64,000 nt of DNA from Sphingobacterium hungaricum (GTDB taxonomy: Bacteria; Bacteroidota; Bacteroidia; Sphingobacteriales; Sphingobacteriaceae): positions 3,209,273 through 3,273,272 of the forward strand of contig NZ_MU158698.1 of the NCBI RefSeq assembly GCF_015210005.1, in the 5' to 3' direction. The notes under the pieces are model-generated. The model searched no databases, was not told the DNA's origin, and was given only the letters and a program-made list of their open reading frames with translations. A program made the translations under genes and the position numbers. Positions 27,295 through 35,431 of this stretch are shown piece by piece. Within the stretch, counting starts at the first letter, position 1. Each line of letters opens with the position of its first letter.

Positions 27295-27308
27295 ATTTGT
27301 TGGTGATG

Positions 27309-27339
27309 CAAAAGTAGAAAATTACTGCATTATTCCAAA
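27309..27339 (-). promoter_or_regulatory. Promoter of tRNA-Arg
   Basis: On the minus strand TTTG (-33, 27336-27339) and TACTTTTG (-7, 27309-27316) are separated by exactly 19 nt, the same arrangement as at both tRNA-Ser genes. The -7 box ends 14 nt before the mature 5' end. Confidence 0.88.
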
Positions 27340-27472
27340 ATATTTAAAACAAAATAGCATAAAAATTATTTTTATTTCTTGATGTATGTTAACGGCCAGA
27401 CCTAAATCATCAAGTACCTTTGCAGTACAAAGAAACAAACAATCTGATACAAACACATTTAATAAAAAAAAT

Positions 27473-27997
27473 ATGGCAACATTTAATTTAGACAAAGCGC
27501 ACAGCGAATTAGAATTTAAAGTAAGACACATGATGATTTCATCTGTGAAAGGGTTATTTGGAGATTTCGATATCGAATTGACTTCTGACTCGGAGAAATT
27601 AAGCGGCGCTCAAATCGACGTAACGATCCAAACCGCTTCAATCAACACAAAAAATGAACAACGCGATCAGCATTTAAAGAGCGCTGATTTCTTCGACGTA
27701 GCTGGTTTTCCTGAAATCACATTTAAATCGACTTCAATTGACGAAAAATCAGATACTGATTTCGTAGTTAAAGGTGATTTAACGATTAAAGGCATTACTA
27801 AGCCTATCGAATTTGATGTAGAATGTGGTGGTGCGGGAAAAGACCCATGGGGCAATATTAAAGTCGGATATACAATCAATGGTAAGTTAAACCGTGAGGA
27901 TTTTGGATTGACGTGGAACGCAGCTTTGGAAACAGGCGGTGTTATGGTCAGCAATGAAGTGAAATTTTCAGGAGAAATACAGTTTGCAAAAAGCTAA
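27473..27997 (+). CDS. YceI family protein
   Basis: The ATG at 27473 gives MATFNLDKAHSELEFKVRH, the normal family start; the frame is open ~90 bp upstream but that part is not family-like. At 174 residues it is a single lipocalin-like YceI barrel, with FDIELTSDSEKLSGAQIDVTI, NEQRDQHLKSADFFDVAGFP, TIKGITKPIEFDVE and NREDFGLTWN motifs. Relatives bind polyisoprenoid lipids. Unlike many YceI proteins it has no signal peptide, so it is probably cytoplasmic. Function not established. Confidence 0.93.
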   Translation: MATFNLDKAHSELEFKVRHMMISSVKGLFGDFDIELTSDSEKLSGAQIDVTIQTASINTKNEQRDQHLKSADFFDVAGFPEITFKSTSIDEKSDTDFVVKGDLTIKGITKPIEFDVECGGAGKDPWGNIKVGYTINGKLNREDFGLTWNAALETGGVMVSNEVKFSGEIQFAKS

Positions 27998-28054
27998 ATA
28001 TCAGCTTAGTTAGCTATTAAAGGCTATTTGTTAAGAAATTATTATCAAATAAAA

Positions 28055-28085
28055 TTTGGAGATAAGGCTAATATTTGTACTTTTG
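28055..28085 (+). promoter_or_regulatory. Promoter of tRNA-Ser copy 1
   Basis: TTTG (28055-28058), 19 nt, TACTTTTG (28078-28085) is a perfect Bacteroidetes -33/-7 promoter ending 4 nt before the mature tRNA. Confidence 0.92.
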
Positions 28086-28089
28086 TCGC

Positions 28090-28174
28090 GGAGAGCTGGC
28101 AGAGTGGTCGAATGCGGCAGTCTTGAAAACTGTTGACTGTCACAGGTCCGGGGGTTCGAATCCCTCGCTCTCCG
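28090..28174 (+). tRNA. tRNA-Ser (anticodon UGA), copy 1
   Basis: An 85-nt class II tRNA: acceptor GGAGAGC/GCTCTCC, anticodon stem CAGT/ACTG with loop CTTGAAA (anticodon TGA), long variable arm TTGACTGTCACA, T-arm GGGGG/CCCTC with loop TTCGAAT, discriminator G. Identical in sequence to copy 2 at 28927-29011. Confidence 0.97.
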
Positions 28175-28177
28175 CTT

Positions 28178-28210
28178 AACAAAAGCAACCTTTTTAGGTT
28201 GCTTTTGTTG
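28178..28210 (+). terminator. Terminator of tRNA-Ser copy 1
   Basis: AACAAAAGCAACC, loop, GGTTGCTTTTGTT: a perfect 13-bp stem. Near-identical hairpins follow tRNA-Ser copy 2 and modules 2, 4 and 5 (about 28631, 29013, 29157 and 29299). Confidence 0.88.
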
Positions 28211-28245
28211 TTTTACCTATATCCGCATTTATCAAAAGCATAGAA

Positions 28246-28318
28246 TCCGGGGTTCGATCCGAAGGAGGTTCAAGGATGTGTTGGGGGATTGAGCGACTGA
28301 ACCAATCCCTCGCTCTCC
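28246..28318 (+). repeat. Broken T-arm module 1
   Basis: The module starts TCCGGGGTTCGATCC (a tRNA-Ser T-arm lookalike) and ends TCCCTCGCTCTCC (the tRNA-Ser 3' end). Between them is a conserved ~45-nt insert with internal inverted repeats (GGTTCA/TGAACC, GGGATT/AATCCC, GAGCGA/TCGCTC). It has no upstream promoter or anticodon arm, so it is not a functional tRNA. The downstream terminator is replaced by the MITE-like element. Confidence 0.8.
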
Positions 28319-28322
28319 ACAT

Positions 28323-28522
28323 AACAAGAGGCTGTATCAAAAGTAAAATTGAAGTTGGCTTTACAAAATAAAATTTCGCCATCAGATTAAGGTGACTGTT
28401 TACAAAGAAAAAACGGACAATTTTCACATCGAAAATTGCCCGTTTTACTAACTTTAATCATTTGCTCAAAACTTAATTTGGCAAAAGATGTTCAAAATTG
28501 ATTTATGATACAGCCTCTTGTT
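28323..28522. mobile_element. MITE-like element with perfect 17-bp terminal inverted repeats
   Basis: The 200-bp element begins AACAAGAGGCTGTATCA and ends with its exact reverse complement. It holds no gene but has a strong internal hairpin (near 28410-28445, GGACAATTTTC/GAAAATTG). It sits precisely where the other modules have their terminator hairpin, and flanking module sequence resumes at GTTTTACC. The GAGGCTGTATCA-type ends suggest mobilisation by an insertion-sequence transposase encoded elsewhere. No transposase gene is present in the window. Confidence 0.75.
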
Positions 28523-28555
28523 GTTTTACCTATATATGCATTTATCCAGAACAGG

Positions 28556-28630
28556 GTCCGGGGTTCGATCCGAAGGAGGTTCAAGGATGAGCTGGGGGAT
28601 TGAGCCACTGGACCAATCCCACGCTCTCCG
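28556..28630 (+). repeat. Broken T-arm module 2
   Basis: Same layout as module 1, with a few changes (GAGCCACTGGACC, TCCCACGCTCTCCG). It is followed by its own terminator hairpin. Confidence 0.8.
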
Positions 28631-28699
28631 CTTAATAAAAGCAACCTTTTTAGGTTGCTTTTATTGTTTTAACTATATCCGCATTTATCCAGAACAGAG

Positions 28700-28770
28700 T
28701 CCGGGGTTCGTCCGAAAGAGGTTCAAGGATGTGCTGGGGGAATGAGCGACTGAACCAATCCCTAGCTGTC
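28700..28770 (+). repeat. Broken T-arm module 3 (decayed)
   Basis: Shorter and more mutated than the others (GGTTCGTCCGAAAGAGG; the 3' end reads CCTAGCTGTC). It has no terminator afterwards. About 140 bp of unrelated AT-rich sequence separates it from the promoter of tRNA-Ser copy 2. Confidence 0.75.
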
Positions 28771-28891
28771 TATATACTATTTTAAAGCAAGCTCTCAATA
28801 AGTTTTTCTCTCCCTCAAATCATGATTTTTTAGAAATTTTAAAAATATACCCTTGAACATTAAGTCATTCCACAATTAGAATAAAATAGAT

Positions 28892-28922
28892 TTTGTAATA
28901 AAACCGCATTTATCTACTTTTG
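28892..28922 (+). promoter_or_regulatory. Promoter of tRNA-Ser copy 2
   Basis: TTTG (28892-28895), 19 nt, TACTTTTG (28915-28922). The spacing and distance to the tRNA are the same as for copy 1. Confidence 0.92.
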
Positions 28923-28926
28923 TCGC

Positions 28927-29011
28927 GGAGAGCTGGCAGAGTGGTCGAATGCGGCAGTCTTGAAAACTGTTGACTGTCACAGGTCCGGGGGTTCGAATCC
29001 CTCGCTCTCCG
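28927..29011 (+). tRNA. tRNA-Ser (anticodon UGA), copy 2
   Basis: Base-for-base identical to copy 1, with the same promoter type and the same terminator. Two identical genes 750 bp apart with intervening degenerate modules indicate recent duplication or conversion. Confidence 0.97.
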
Positions 29012-29081
29012 CTTAATAAAAGCAACCTTTTTAGGTTGCTTTTGTTGTTTTACCTATTCCCCATTTATCCAAAGCACAGAG

Positions 29082-29154
29082 TCCGGGGTTCGATCCGAAG
29101 GAGGTTCTAGGATGTGCTGGGGGATTGAGCGACTGAACCAATCCCTCGCTCTCC
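29082..29154 (+). repeat. Broken T-arm module 4
   Basis: Full-length module following tRNA-Ser copy 2 and its terminator; followed by another terminator hairpin. Confidence 0.8.
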
Positions 29155-29224
29155 GCTTAACAAAAGCAACCTTTTTAGGTTGCTTTTGTTGTTTTACCTA
29201 TATCCCCATTTATTCAGGACAGAG

Positions 29225-29297
29225 TCCGGGGTTCGATCCGAAGGAGGTTCAAGGATGCGCTGGGGATTGAGCGACTGAACCAATCCCTCGCTCTCCG
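29225..29297 (+). repeat. Broken T-arm module 5
   Basis: Last module of the array, one G shorter in the G-run. It is followed by a final terminator hairpin at about 29299-29332. Confidence 0.8.
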
Positions 29298-29379
29298 CTT
29301 AATAAAAGCAACCTTTTTAGGTTGCTTTTGTTGTTTAGTACATCTTATTTTGATTAAAGAAAATTTTTTCGCGATGATC

Positions 29380-29407
29380 AAAAAATACCTCTATTTAGGT
29401 ATTTTTT
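29380..29407. terminator. Hairpin AAAAAATACCT / AGGTATTTTTT
   Basis: An 11-bp perfect stem with a 6-nt loop ends the tRNA-Ser array region, 44 bp before the next gene. Confidence 0.7.
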
Positions 29408-29450
29408 CTTCTACAATCCTTATTTAATTTAGCTTCAAATTAATCTTTTT

Positions 29451-30467
29451 ATGAGCAAGACCAGAATATTTTCATTTATAGCAATTTGGCTGTTGCCACT
29501 TCAAACCGTAGTTGCTCAAGACGCATTAAAAGATGCTGAAAAGACGCTAAAAGAGCTAGCTAATTTGCTTCTTGAGGGAACTGTTTGGTCATCTGACCTG
29601 AAATTTGCTATGGTAGACTATAATATGGGCTTGAGCAATGAAGTACAGCTTATAGGAGATCATATTTTGAACGGAGAGGGAACTATTTATTTTGTAAATG
29701 ATTCTAAACTAGATTACAAATTCAAAGATAATTTTTACGAATTTTCCGCTAAGAACAAGGAAGCTTCTATTACTGATCAAGATGGAAACGTAACTAAATC
29801 AACGGTTCTATTTAAAGTGGAAGATATAAATAAAGACCAAGCAGATAGTTTGGTATTACTATTTCAAAAACTTTACGATAAATTACAAATAGTTAGCAAA
29901 GAAAACTCACAAAAAGAAGCCTTAAAGGCTGAGGCGGAAGCAACATTACTGGAAAAGAAAAATACAGATAAAAAGGTATTCTATCAAACGATAAAAACAC
30001 TTAACACAGAAAAACACTTTATCAGAATCCCAATTCCAAACACCCCCAATAAAGGGTTTAAATCGTACACTTTTTTCGACAATCCTTTGGAACTAAATGG
30101 AAACTTTTATTCTGGATTTAGATTTACACCTGATATAGATGGATATTTATATTGGTACTTCAAAAAAATAGAGGGGGAACGCGGAGATTTTTACATAGTA
30201 AATGTAGATAAAAATGTAGATGATTCCGCTTTGCCATACCTGTCGAGAATGGCATTCCACAAAGACGAGAATGGGAAATTATCTTGGATCATTCAAAAAT
30301 CAAACGAAATGCTGAAGAAAGGCAATACATATATCCTCTGGTTCGTATCTGACACCAAAATACCTGCATACAGCAAAAACATATCTATTCAAATGGAAAC
30401 CACAGCAGATGCCAAACTTAGCGAGTATTTCAAAGATCACTTTAAGTCAACCCTTTACGACTATTAG
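29451..30467 (+). CDS. Exported protein of unknown function
   Basis: The 338-residue protein has a signal peptide (MSKTRIFSFIAIWLLPLQTVVAQ), an N-terminal region with strand-rich segments (GEGTIYFVNDSKLDYKFKDN), an acidic/Ala-rich helix around residues 145-170 (KEALKAEAEATLLEKK) and a C-terminal strand-rich part with SYTFFDNPLELNGNFYSGFRFTPDIDGYLYWYF. No named domain is recognised. It is the first gene after the tRNA-Ser array and may belong to inserted DNA. Its operon status is single-gene. Confidence 0.65.
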   Translation: MSKTRIFSFIAIWLLPLQTVVAQDALKDAEKTLKELANLLLEGTVWSSDLKFAMVDYNMGLSNEVQLIGDHILNGEGTIYFVNDSKLDYKFKDNFYEFSAKNKEASITDQDGNVTKSTVLFKVEDINKDQADSLVLLFQKLYDKLQIVSKENSQKEALKAEAEATLLEKKNTDKKVFYQTIKTLNTEKHFIRIPIPNTPNKGFKSYTFFDNPLELNGNFYSGFRFTPDIDGYLYWYFKKIEGERGDFYIVNVDKNVDDSALPYLSRMAFHKDENGKLSWIIQKSNEMLKKGNTYILWFVSDTKIPAYSKNISIQMETTADAKLSEYFKDHFKSTLYDY

Positions 30468-30622
30468 GAAATTTTTATGGCCAGAAAATAAATTTCAAGA
30501 TCTTTAACTGCGCCAGATCTGATTGAAAACGTTTAGCTATAAATAAAATTTTGAAGGTTTTTTTATTGGCAAAAAGGTCTGAGGTTTCTCCGACAATAGA
30601 AAACAAAAAACCAAATAGGTTT

Positions 30623-31380
30623 TTATTGATATTCTTTTAACTTTTTAATTAGCATTTCGTAAGTCGCCATATCAGCGGCTTGACAATAGAAATTGGAGGC
30701 ATCCATCATAGTTTCGCCATTCAACTTAGTGCCTTGAGGTACAATATATTCATGGTCAATTATGTATGTAAATGTTTTACGACTAATACATCCAGCGAAA
30801 TCATAGGTCCATAATTCCTGCAAAATCCATTGTTTGACATTCGCTAAATCCAATATCTCGTCTGAATAGAACATTTTCTTAGCGATAAACATCGATTTTA
30901 TATCGGGCTTAAATCGCATTAAAACAAAAAAATCACACCGTGTTATTTTGCCATTTTTTAAATCCGGAATATATTGTCCGTCCTTATTCCAATCATCGCA
31001 CTCAAGCAGTAGTAAGTTAGAAAAAAACGCAGCCGATTTAATATTTATTTTTTTCCCATTAGCAATTAAATCGCAATCGTCCCAAATCAGTTCACCATGG
31101 ATTCCAAAATCGGGTTCACTAACTTTGATTCCATCAGATTTTATAGGTCGACAAGAACAATTTCGGCAAGTTTACCTTGAAACGTATTGCAGAACTTTTC
31201 TCCTCTTTTTCTCGAAATTTTTCCTCCTGTACGATGGCTTCGATGATGACCTTTGCCATAAATCATCTGATAAGCAAAGTCAATAGCCTGCAGAAGCTGC
31301 TCTTCGGTGGTCTGAACAGTGGCAAACTCCTTTCGATGAGTTATTCGATAAGAATCGCCTTGCTTATCTAGTTTGTTCAT
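30623..31380 (-). pseudogene. Probable type II restriction endonuclease, broken by a -1 frameshift
   Basis: Two frames join into one protein of ~252 residues. The first (from ATG 31380) reads ...RKRGEKFCNTFQGKLAEIVLVDL and hits a stop at 31141. The next frame is open from there: SDGIKVSEPDFGIHGELIWDDCDLIANGKKINIKSA... through MRFKPDIKSMF to KKLKEYQ at 30623. PDFGIHGE-x-DDCDL-x-NIKS resembles a PD-(D/E)xK nuclease core. The divergent C5 methyltransferase and vsr support the call. Restoring one base near 31143-31150 would fuse the frames. The function is inferred from context plus motif; the exact family is not recognised. Confidence 0.65.
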
Positions 31381-31665
31381 AATTAATTCAGTTTTTCGGA
31401 ATTCTTTGCAATATCGATTAGCATAAATCTTTTTGTTCCGCTCGATCAGAACTACAAAAATTCGATACAGAACTAATCTAAACGAAAGTTCTGTTTGAGC
31501 AATTTAAAGTTATTTCCAGCTAGTCAAACCTTATCCAAAATTTTAACAAAAAACCACATAACCAAGTGGTTAAACTTAATTAATACACTAATTTAAGGCA
31601 AGATAATTTGTCTAGCAAATCAGTCGTGCTAAATCGCTATATTTGGTCGGAATACAAGGTTTCAG

Positions 31666-32889
31666 ATGGCAGTAAAAAGTACAATTCATAAATTTTCAAT
31701 TGAAGAATTAATCAAAAAAAAGCATCAAAGCAAAAAGGAACAGCTAGACATACATGATGCTTACCTAACTCACTCGTTTGATGTTGAAAACGAAAAAAAA
31801 TTTCAAAACAAAGCTAGTGAATACGCCAATGCACTAATCGATGTACAATTTGAGAACGAGAATAGCAAGCGTCCTCAGAACATGAACACATTCGATTATT
31901 TTTCACCAATAAATGCTCCTTTCAAATCTAAAAGAAATCCTGACTTCAATTTTATCGATCTATTCGCTGGCGTTGGCGGCTTTAGGCTTGCTATGCAAAA
32001 CATTGGTGGGAAAGCGGTGTCCTCGAGTGAATTTGAGCCCAATGCAAAGTTTACTTATGCAAGGAACTACGGTCAAGTCCCATTTGGCGATATCACCAAA
32101 GAGGAAATTAAGGATGCGATTCCAGCAAAATTTGATATTCTCTGTGGCGGATTTCCATGCCAGGCTTTTTCTATTGCAGGACATAGAAAAGGTTTTTCTG
32201 ACACTAGAGGCAACCTATTTTTCGATATTGAAAAAATTGTCGCTACGCACAGACCTTCCGTCGTATTTCTTGAGAATGTAAAAAACCTATTAACCCATGA
32301 TCATGGAAATACATTTCGGGTGATCAAAGAAATTCTTGAGGAAAAATTGAACTATGTCGTCAAAGAGCAAGTACTAAACTCTATGGTTCATGCCAATGTG
32401 CCTCAAAATCGAGAGCGTATTTTTATTGTTGCTTTCGATCCATCCCAAGTGCCGAATTATAGTCAATTTGAGTTCCCTACTCCTATTCCATTGACGAATA
32501 CGATACATGATCTTTTAGAAAAAGGAAAAGTAGCGGATAAATATTATTACAGTAAAAGCCACATGTATTATCCAGAACTGGATAAGTCAATGACTTCAAA
32601 AGACACGCTGTACCAATGGCGCAGAATATATGTTCGCGAAAATAAAAGCAACGTTTGCCCTACCCTTACAGCGAATATGGGAGCTGGTGGGCATAATGTT
32701 CCCTTAGTCCGTGATGAATTCGGCATCCGAAAACTGACTCCTCGGGAATGTTTTTCTTTTCAGGGATATCCGTAAGATTTCATCCTATCGCCGATACTTT
32801 CTGACAGCAAACTATACATGCAGGCAGGCAACTCGGTGACAGTACCGTTAATTCAGCGTATAGCAGAAAATATAAAAAAAGTATTGTAA
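31666..32889 (+). pseudogene. C5-cytosine DNA methyltransferase interrupted by an in-frame stop
   Basis: Ordered motifs are all present: FIDLFAGVGGFRLAM (I, SAM binding), GGFPCQAFSIAG (IV, catalytic Cys), VVFLENVKNLL (VI), NVPQNRERIFIVA (VIII). The frame stops at TAA 32773-32775 right after RECFSFQGYP. In the same frame it continues DFILSPILSDSKLYMQAGNSVTVPLIQRIA (motif X) to 32889. One substitution (TAA from AAA, GAA or CAA) would restore it. Motif X helps form the SAM site, so the truncated 369-residue protein is probably inactive. A ~95-residue N-terminal extension precedes motif I. Recognition sequence unknown. Confidence 0.9.
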
Positions 32890-33019
32890 GCGATGACAGG
32901 AAAAATAAAGGACAATACGATAATCACTAGTTGATAGGTACAGCTATAAAGAACTATTTTTTTACCTTTTTTGAATTACAATAAACCAACTAGCGTTTTA
33001 CTTGTTGTTTATCTAATCA

Positions 33020-33499
33020 ATGAAAAACGAATACGATCAGGATAGCATTAAAGTTCCTCGCTTTGAGGAATCAGCAGGATTCTACACCAGTCCTGCGCGA
33101 AGATATACGATGTCTCGAATTAAAAATAAAAACACCAAGCCTGAAATACTGCTTCGCCGAGCACTATGGTCAAAAAATATCCGATTCCGCATACATGATA
33201 AATCACTTCCCGGAAATCCAGATGTTGTAATTAAAAAGTACGAACTTGCTATTTTTGTGGATGGAGAATTCTGGCATGGCTTTGATTGGAAGCAACGCAG
33301 GAATCAGATCAAATCCAACAGGCGCTATTGGATCCCTAAAATTGAACGAAATATGCAAAAAGATGAACTGACCAACAGAGCGCTCAGAAACATGGGCTAT
33401 ACGGTCTTTAGATTTTGGTCGCAGGATATTATTAAAAACCTCCCAAAAGTACTGAACCAAATCGATCTGTATTTAGAAACTCGAAAACTTTGGAGGTAA
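33020..33499 (+). CDS. vsr: Very short patch repair (Vsr-type) endonuclease
   Basis: The 159-residue protein is intact. Family motifs are RRYTMSRIKNKNTKPEILLRR (the M-S-x-I-x-x-K-x-T-K-P-E box), RFRIHDKSLPGNPDVV, FVDGEFWHG and the C-terminal RALRNMGYTVFRFWSQDI. Vsr nicks 5' of the T in T:G mismatches that arise when 5-methylcytosine deaminates. It lies 130 bp behind the C5 methyltransferase, as expected of this partnership. It remains intact although both the methyltransferase and the endonuclease reading frames are broken. Confidence 0.93.
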   Translation: MKNEYDQDSIKVPRFEESAGFYTSPARRYTMSRIKNKNTKPEILLRRALWSKNIRFRIHDKSLPGNPDVVIKKYELAIFVDGEFWHGFDWKQRRNQIKSNRRYWIPKIERNMQKDELTNRALRNMGYTVFRFWSQDIIKNLPKVLNQIDLYLETRKLWR

Positions 33500-33569
33500 T
33501 ACCTTTTTTACCAAAACATCCAAATTATCCACTAAGCTCAAAAATGCTAGCGAGCAAAGTAGCATTTAG

Positions 33570-33714
33570 TAACCGAATTCTTCAAAGTTTGCCTTTTCCA
33601 TTTCAACCCAGCTTGACCAATATGATTTTCCCGTAGAACCAGCTCCAAGGGGATCAATTGTATAGAAATCGGGAATAATTTCAAATCGCTTTCTTGTTGC
33701 TGACTCGCTTAAAA
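33570..33714 (-). pseudogene. 3'-end fragment of an SMI1/KNR4 gene (duplicate of 35436-35580)
   Basis: A 145-bp stretch encodes only the last ~46 residues of the SMI1-type protein found intact at 35432-36109. It differs by a handful of bases and retains the terminal Tyr and stop. Together with the intact gene it brackets two unrelated genes as direct repeats. Confidence 0.88.
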
Positions 33715-33722
33715 TCTGATAA

Positions 33723-34280
33723 TTAAGAAATTATTTTTCCGTCGAAGTCAAATTTATATTTCCTGTTTTCGAAATCAGTTGCTAGGATATAATCGTCATT
33801 GATTACAAGGTCAGGATTACCGTCCAGAGTTGTAAATATATCTGCACCACTTTGTTGCCAAAGGATTTTTCCATCTTTGTCAAGTCGTGAAATCTCAAGT
33901 TCACCATGAATGATATAACTGTCTTTGTATTTGTAAATTGCAAAACAAGTCACTTCGTCGGCTTTTGTCCTCCATAGCAAACTCAAGTCGGGAATAGACA
34001 AACAAAAAACGCTATCCGAACAACAGACTAAAAGTCTGTCATTTTCGATAATTGTTGACTTAGCATGAATGCCAGTCGAACCACCGCTGGAACCGATTAC
34101 GGTACTTTTTATTAAGTGATCATATTGAAAGGTTCTTATCCCGAAAATCGACGATAGTTTATAATCCGATTTGTCAGAGTAAACAAAGTCATATAGATAA
34201 ACATTGTCAGGTGGATTGCCTGTAAAAGTCTCGTCGGCAAAAATGTCGATGCGAAATCTCTCTGTCGTGTAGCGTTTCAT
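33723..34280 (-). CDS. Hypothetical protein with beta-propeller-like repeats, possibly an immunity protein
   Basis: The 185-residue protein has no signal peptide. It contains repeated strand motifs of PQQ/propeller type: NDRLLVCCSDSVFCLSIPDLSLLWRT, YKDSYIIHGELEISRLDKDGKILWQQ and NDDYILATDFENRKYKFDFDG (alternating 'display value / compare' strands). I know of similar cytoplasmic proteins near SMI1 genes in polymorphic-toxin immunity arrays, but the function is unproven. It lies 9 bp from the SMI1 fragment and shares its strand, consistent with an immunity-gene cassette. Confidence 0.6.
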   Translation of the reverse strand: MKRYTTERFRIDIFADETFTGNPPDNVYLYDFVYSDKSDYKLSSIFGIRTFQYDHLIKSTVIGSSGGSTGIHAKSTIIENDRLLVCCSDSVFCLSIPDLSLLWRTKADEVTCFAIYKYKDSYIIHGELEISRLDKDGKILWQQSGADIFTTLDGNPDLVINDDYILATDFENRKYKFDFDGKIIS

Positions 34281-34548
34281 TTTAATGAATTCAAATTTGG
34301 CAATCTTGTAATTCAGTTATTTTAGAGTAAATAGTTATCCATGTGTATTAGACTTGTTAACCTATTATTCAAGGGCTATTTTTTATTCTATTTCAAAATA
34401 ATTAAACATTGCTTTTCGTGGCAAAATTTTCCTATTTTTCCTTTTACAAAAAACGAATATTTATTTTCGTAGACAGTTATACATCTAGAATTAATAGAAT
34501 TTTGATTTCTGAACAGTGCCTAAATAATTAATAAAAGCATGCTGACAC

Positions 34549-35193
34549 CTATTCAATAAATCCAGTTCTCTTATTCGATTTATCTTTTAGTTTATGTAAT
34601 TCATTTTTCGTAATCCATAAGCCGTTACCGACTGTATCGGTCAGACTTTCGTATCGTACGAAGTCAAAATGATTTTCATCTTCGGTTTTGATAACAGCAA
34701 ATTGATAATGGTAGTCGTTAAGTATAGAAGTTCTAACATTATCAAAATAAATCGTATCATTTTGTATGTAATATTTTCCCGTTGATTCCATTACACCGAA
34801 GCAAACATTACGTTCTTTAAAAGTAAAATCATCTTTAAGTTTTAGCACAGTCTTACAATTTGCTACACTTTCTCTCTCCGCAATCAAAAGATTGTCAGCT
34901 TCAAATTTTTCAAAGTCAATCAGCCCATAAGGCCTAAAAAAAACGACTATGAGCACAGTAGTTAAAAATCCGCTATACAACAGTCTTGATTTGTCAGCAA
35001 ATTTCTCTTTTAGCAAAAAGAAAAACTGGATAAGCAGTTCCGCCGCAAGAAATAAATAAACAATGAATAACAACAAAAAAACAGGAAATGCAAAAAGCCC
35101 AAGTTTTCCTTCCCAATAGTAAGATGTATTTACTAGTAGAAAGAAAATAATTGCGATTTTAAAAAGTCCTTTACTTTTCCAGTTTATCTTCAT
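34549..35193 (-). CDS. Membrane protein of unknown function
   Basis: The 214-residue protein has three to four predicted membrane helices in its first half (IAIIFFLLVNTSYYW, FAFPVFLLLFIVYLFLAAELL, GFLTTVLIVVFF) and a soluble C-terminal part of ~110 residues with Cys (VANCKTVLKL, RNVCFGVME). No named family. It is isolated by ~250-bp AT-rich gaps on both sides, in the same orientation as its neighbours. Upstream (35214-35245) lies a short GTTGGCGTATAACAGCG motif that may mark a cassette boundary. Confidence 0.6.
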   Translation of the reverse strand: MKINWKSKGLFKIAIIFFLLVNTSYYWEGKLGLFAFPVFLLLFIVYLFLAAELLIQFFFLLKEKFADKSRLLYSGFLTTVLIVVFFRPYGLIDFEKFEADNLLIAERESVANCKTVLKLKDDFTFKERNVCFGVMESTGKYYIQNDTIYFDNVRTSILNDYHYQFAVIKTEDENHFDFVRYESLTDTVGNGLWITKNELHKLKDKSNKRTGFIE

Positions 35194-35288
35194 CGCTAAT
35201 GCTTCTGGTTGGTAAATGTTGGCGTATAACAGCGTTGTTCCTTATGAGAATTTACAATAAAATTCTTTACATATTTTAACTGTCGTCT

Positions 35289-35311
35289 ATTTATTTCCAT
35301 TCTATTTAGCT
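35289..35311. repeat. 23-bp direct repeat, copy 1
   Basis: A 23-bp sequence containing TTATTTCCATTCTATTTAGC. It is identical to 36121-36143, which overlaps the 3' end of the VOC gene. The two copies bracket the SMI1 gene and its flanks. Confidence 0.8.
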
Positions 35312-35431
35312 TTTAAGAAAACTGACACACTAAACAAAAGAGCTTCAGGTCAGTCAGATTCACAGCATCCAATTATTATTCTTAATTATTTATTCTTTAA
35401 AAAAGATAGTTTGAACTCAATACGAGCACAG

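Noticed and set aside
28194..28745. Open frames in the tRNA-Ser array
   Set aside because: They run across repeat modules and the terminators and give the same unlikely peptide from every module.
28246..29297. Modules as functional additional tRNA-Ser genes
   Set aside because: They lack D-arm, anticodon arm, 5' acceptor strand and promoter, so they cannot fold into tRNA.
30948..31371. Plus-strand open frames over the endonuclease
   Set aside because: The minus-strand frames join into a nuclease-like protein; the plus-strand frames are low-complexity shadows.
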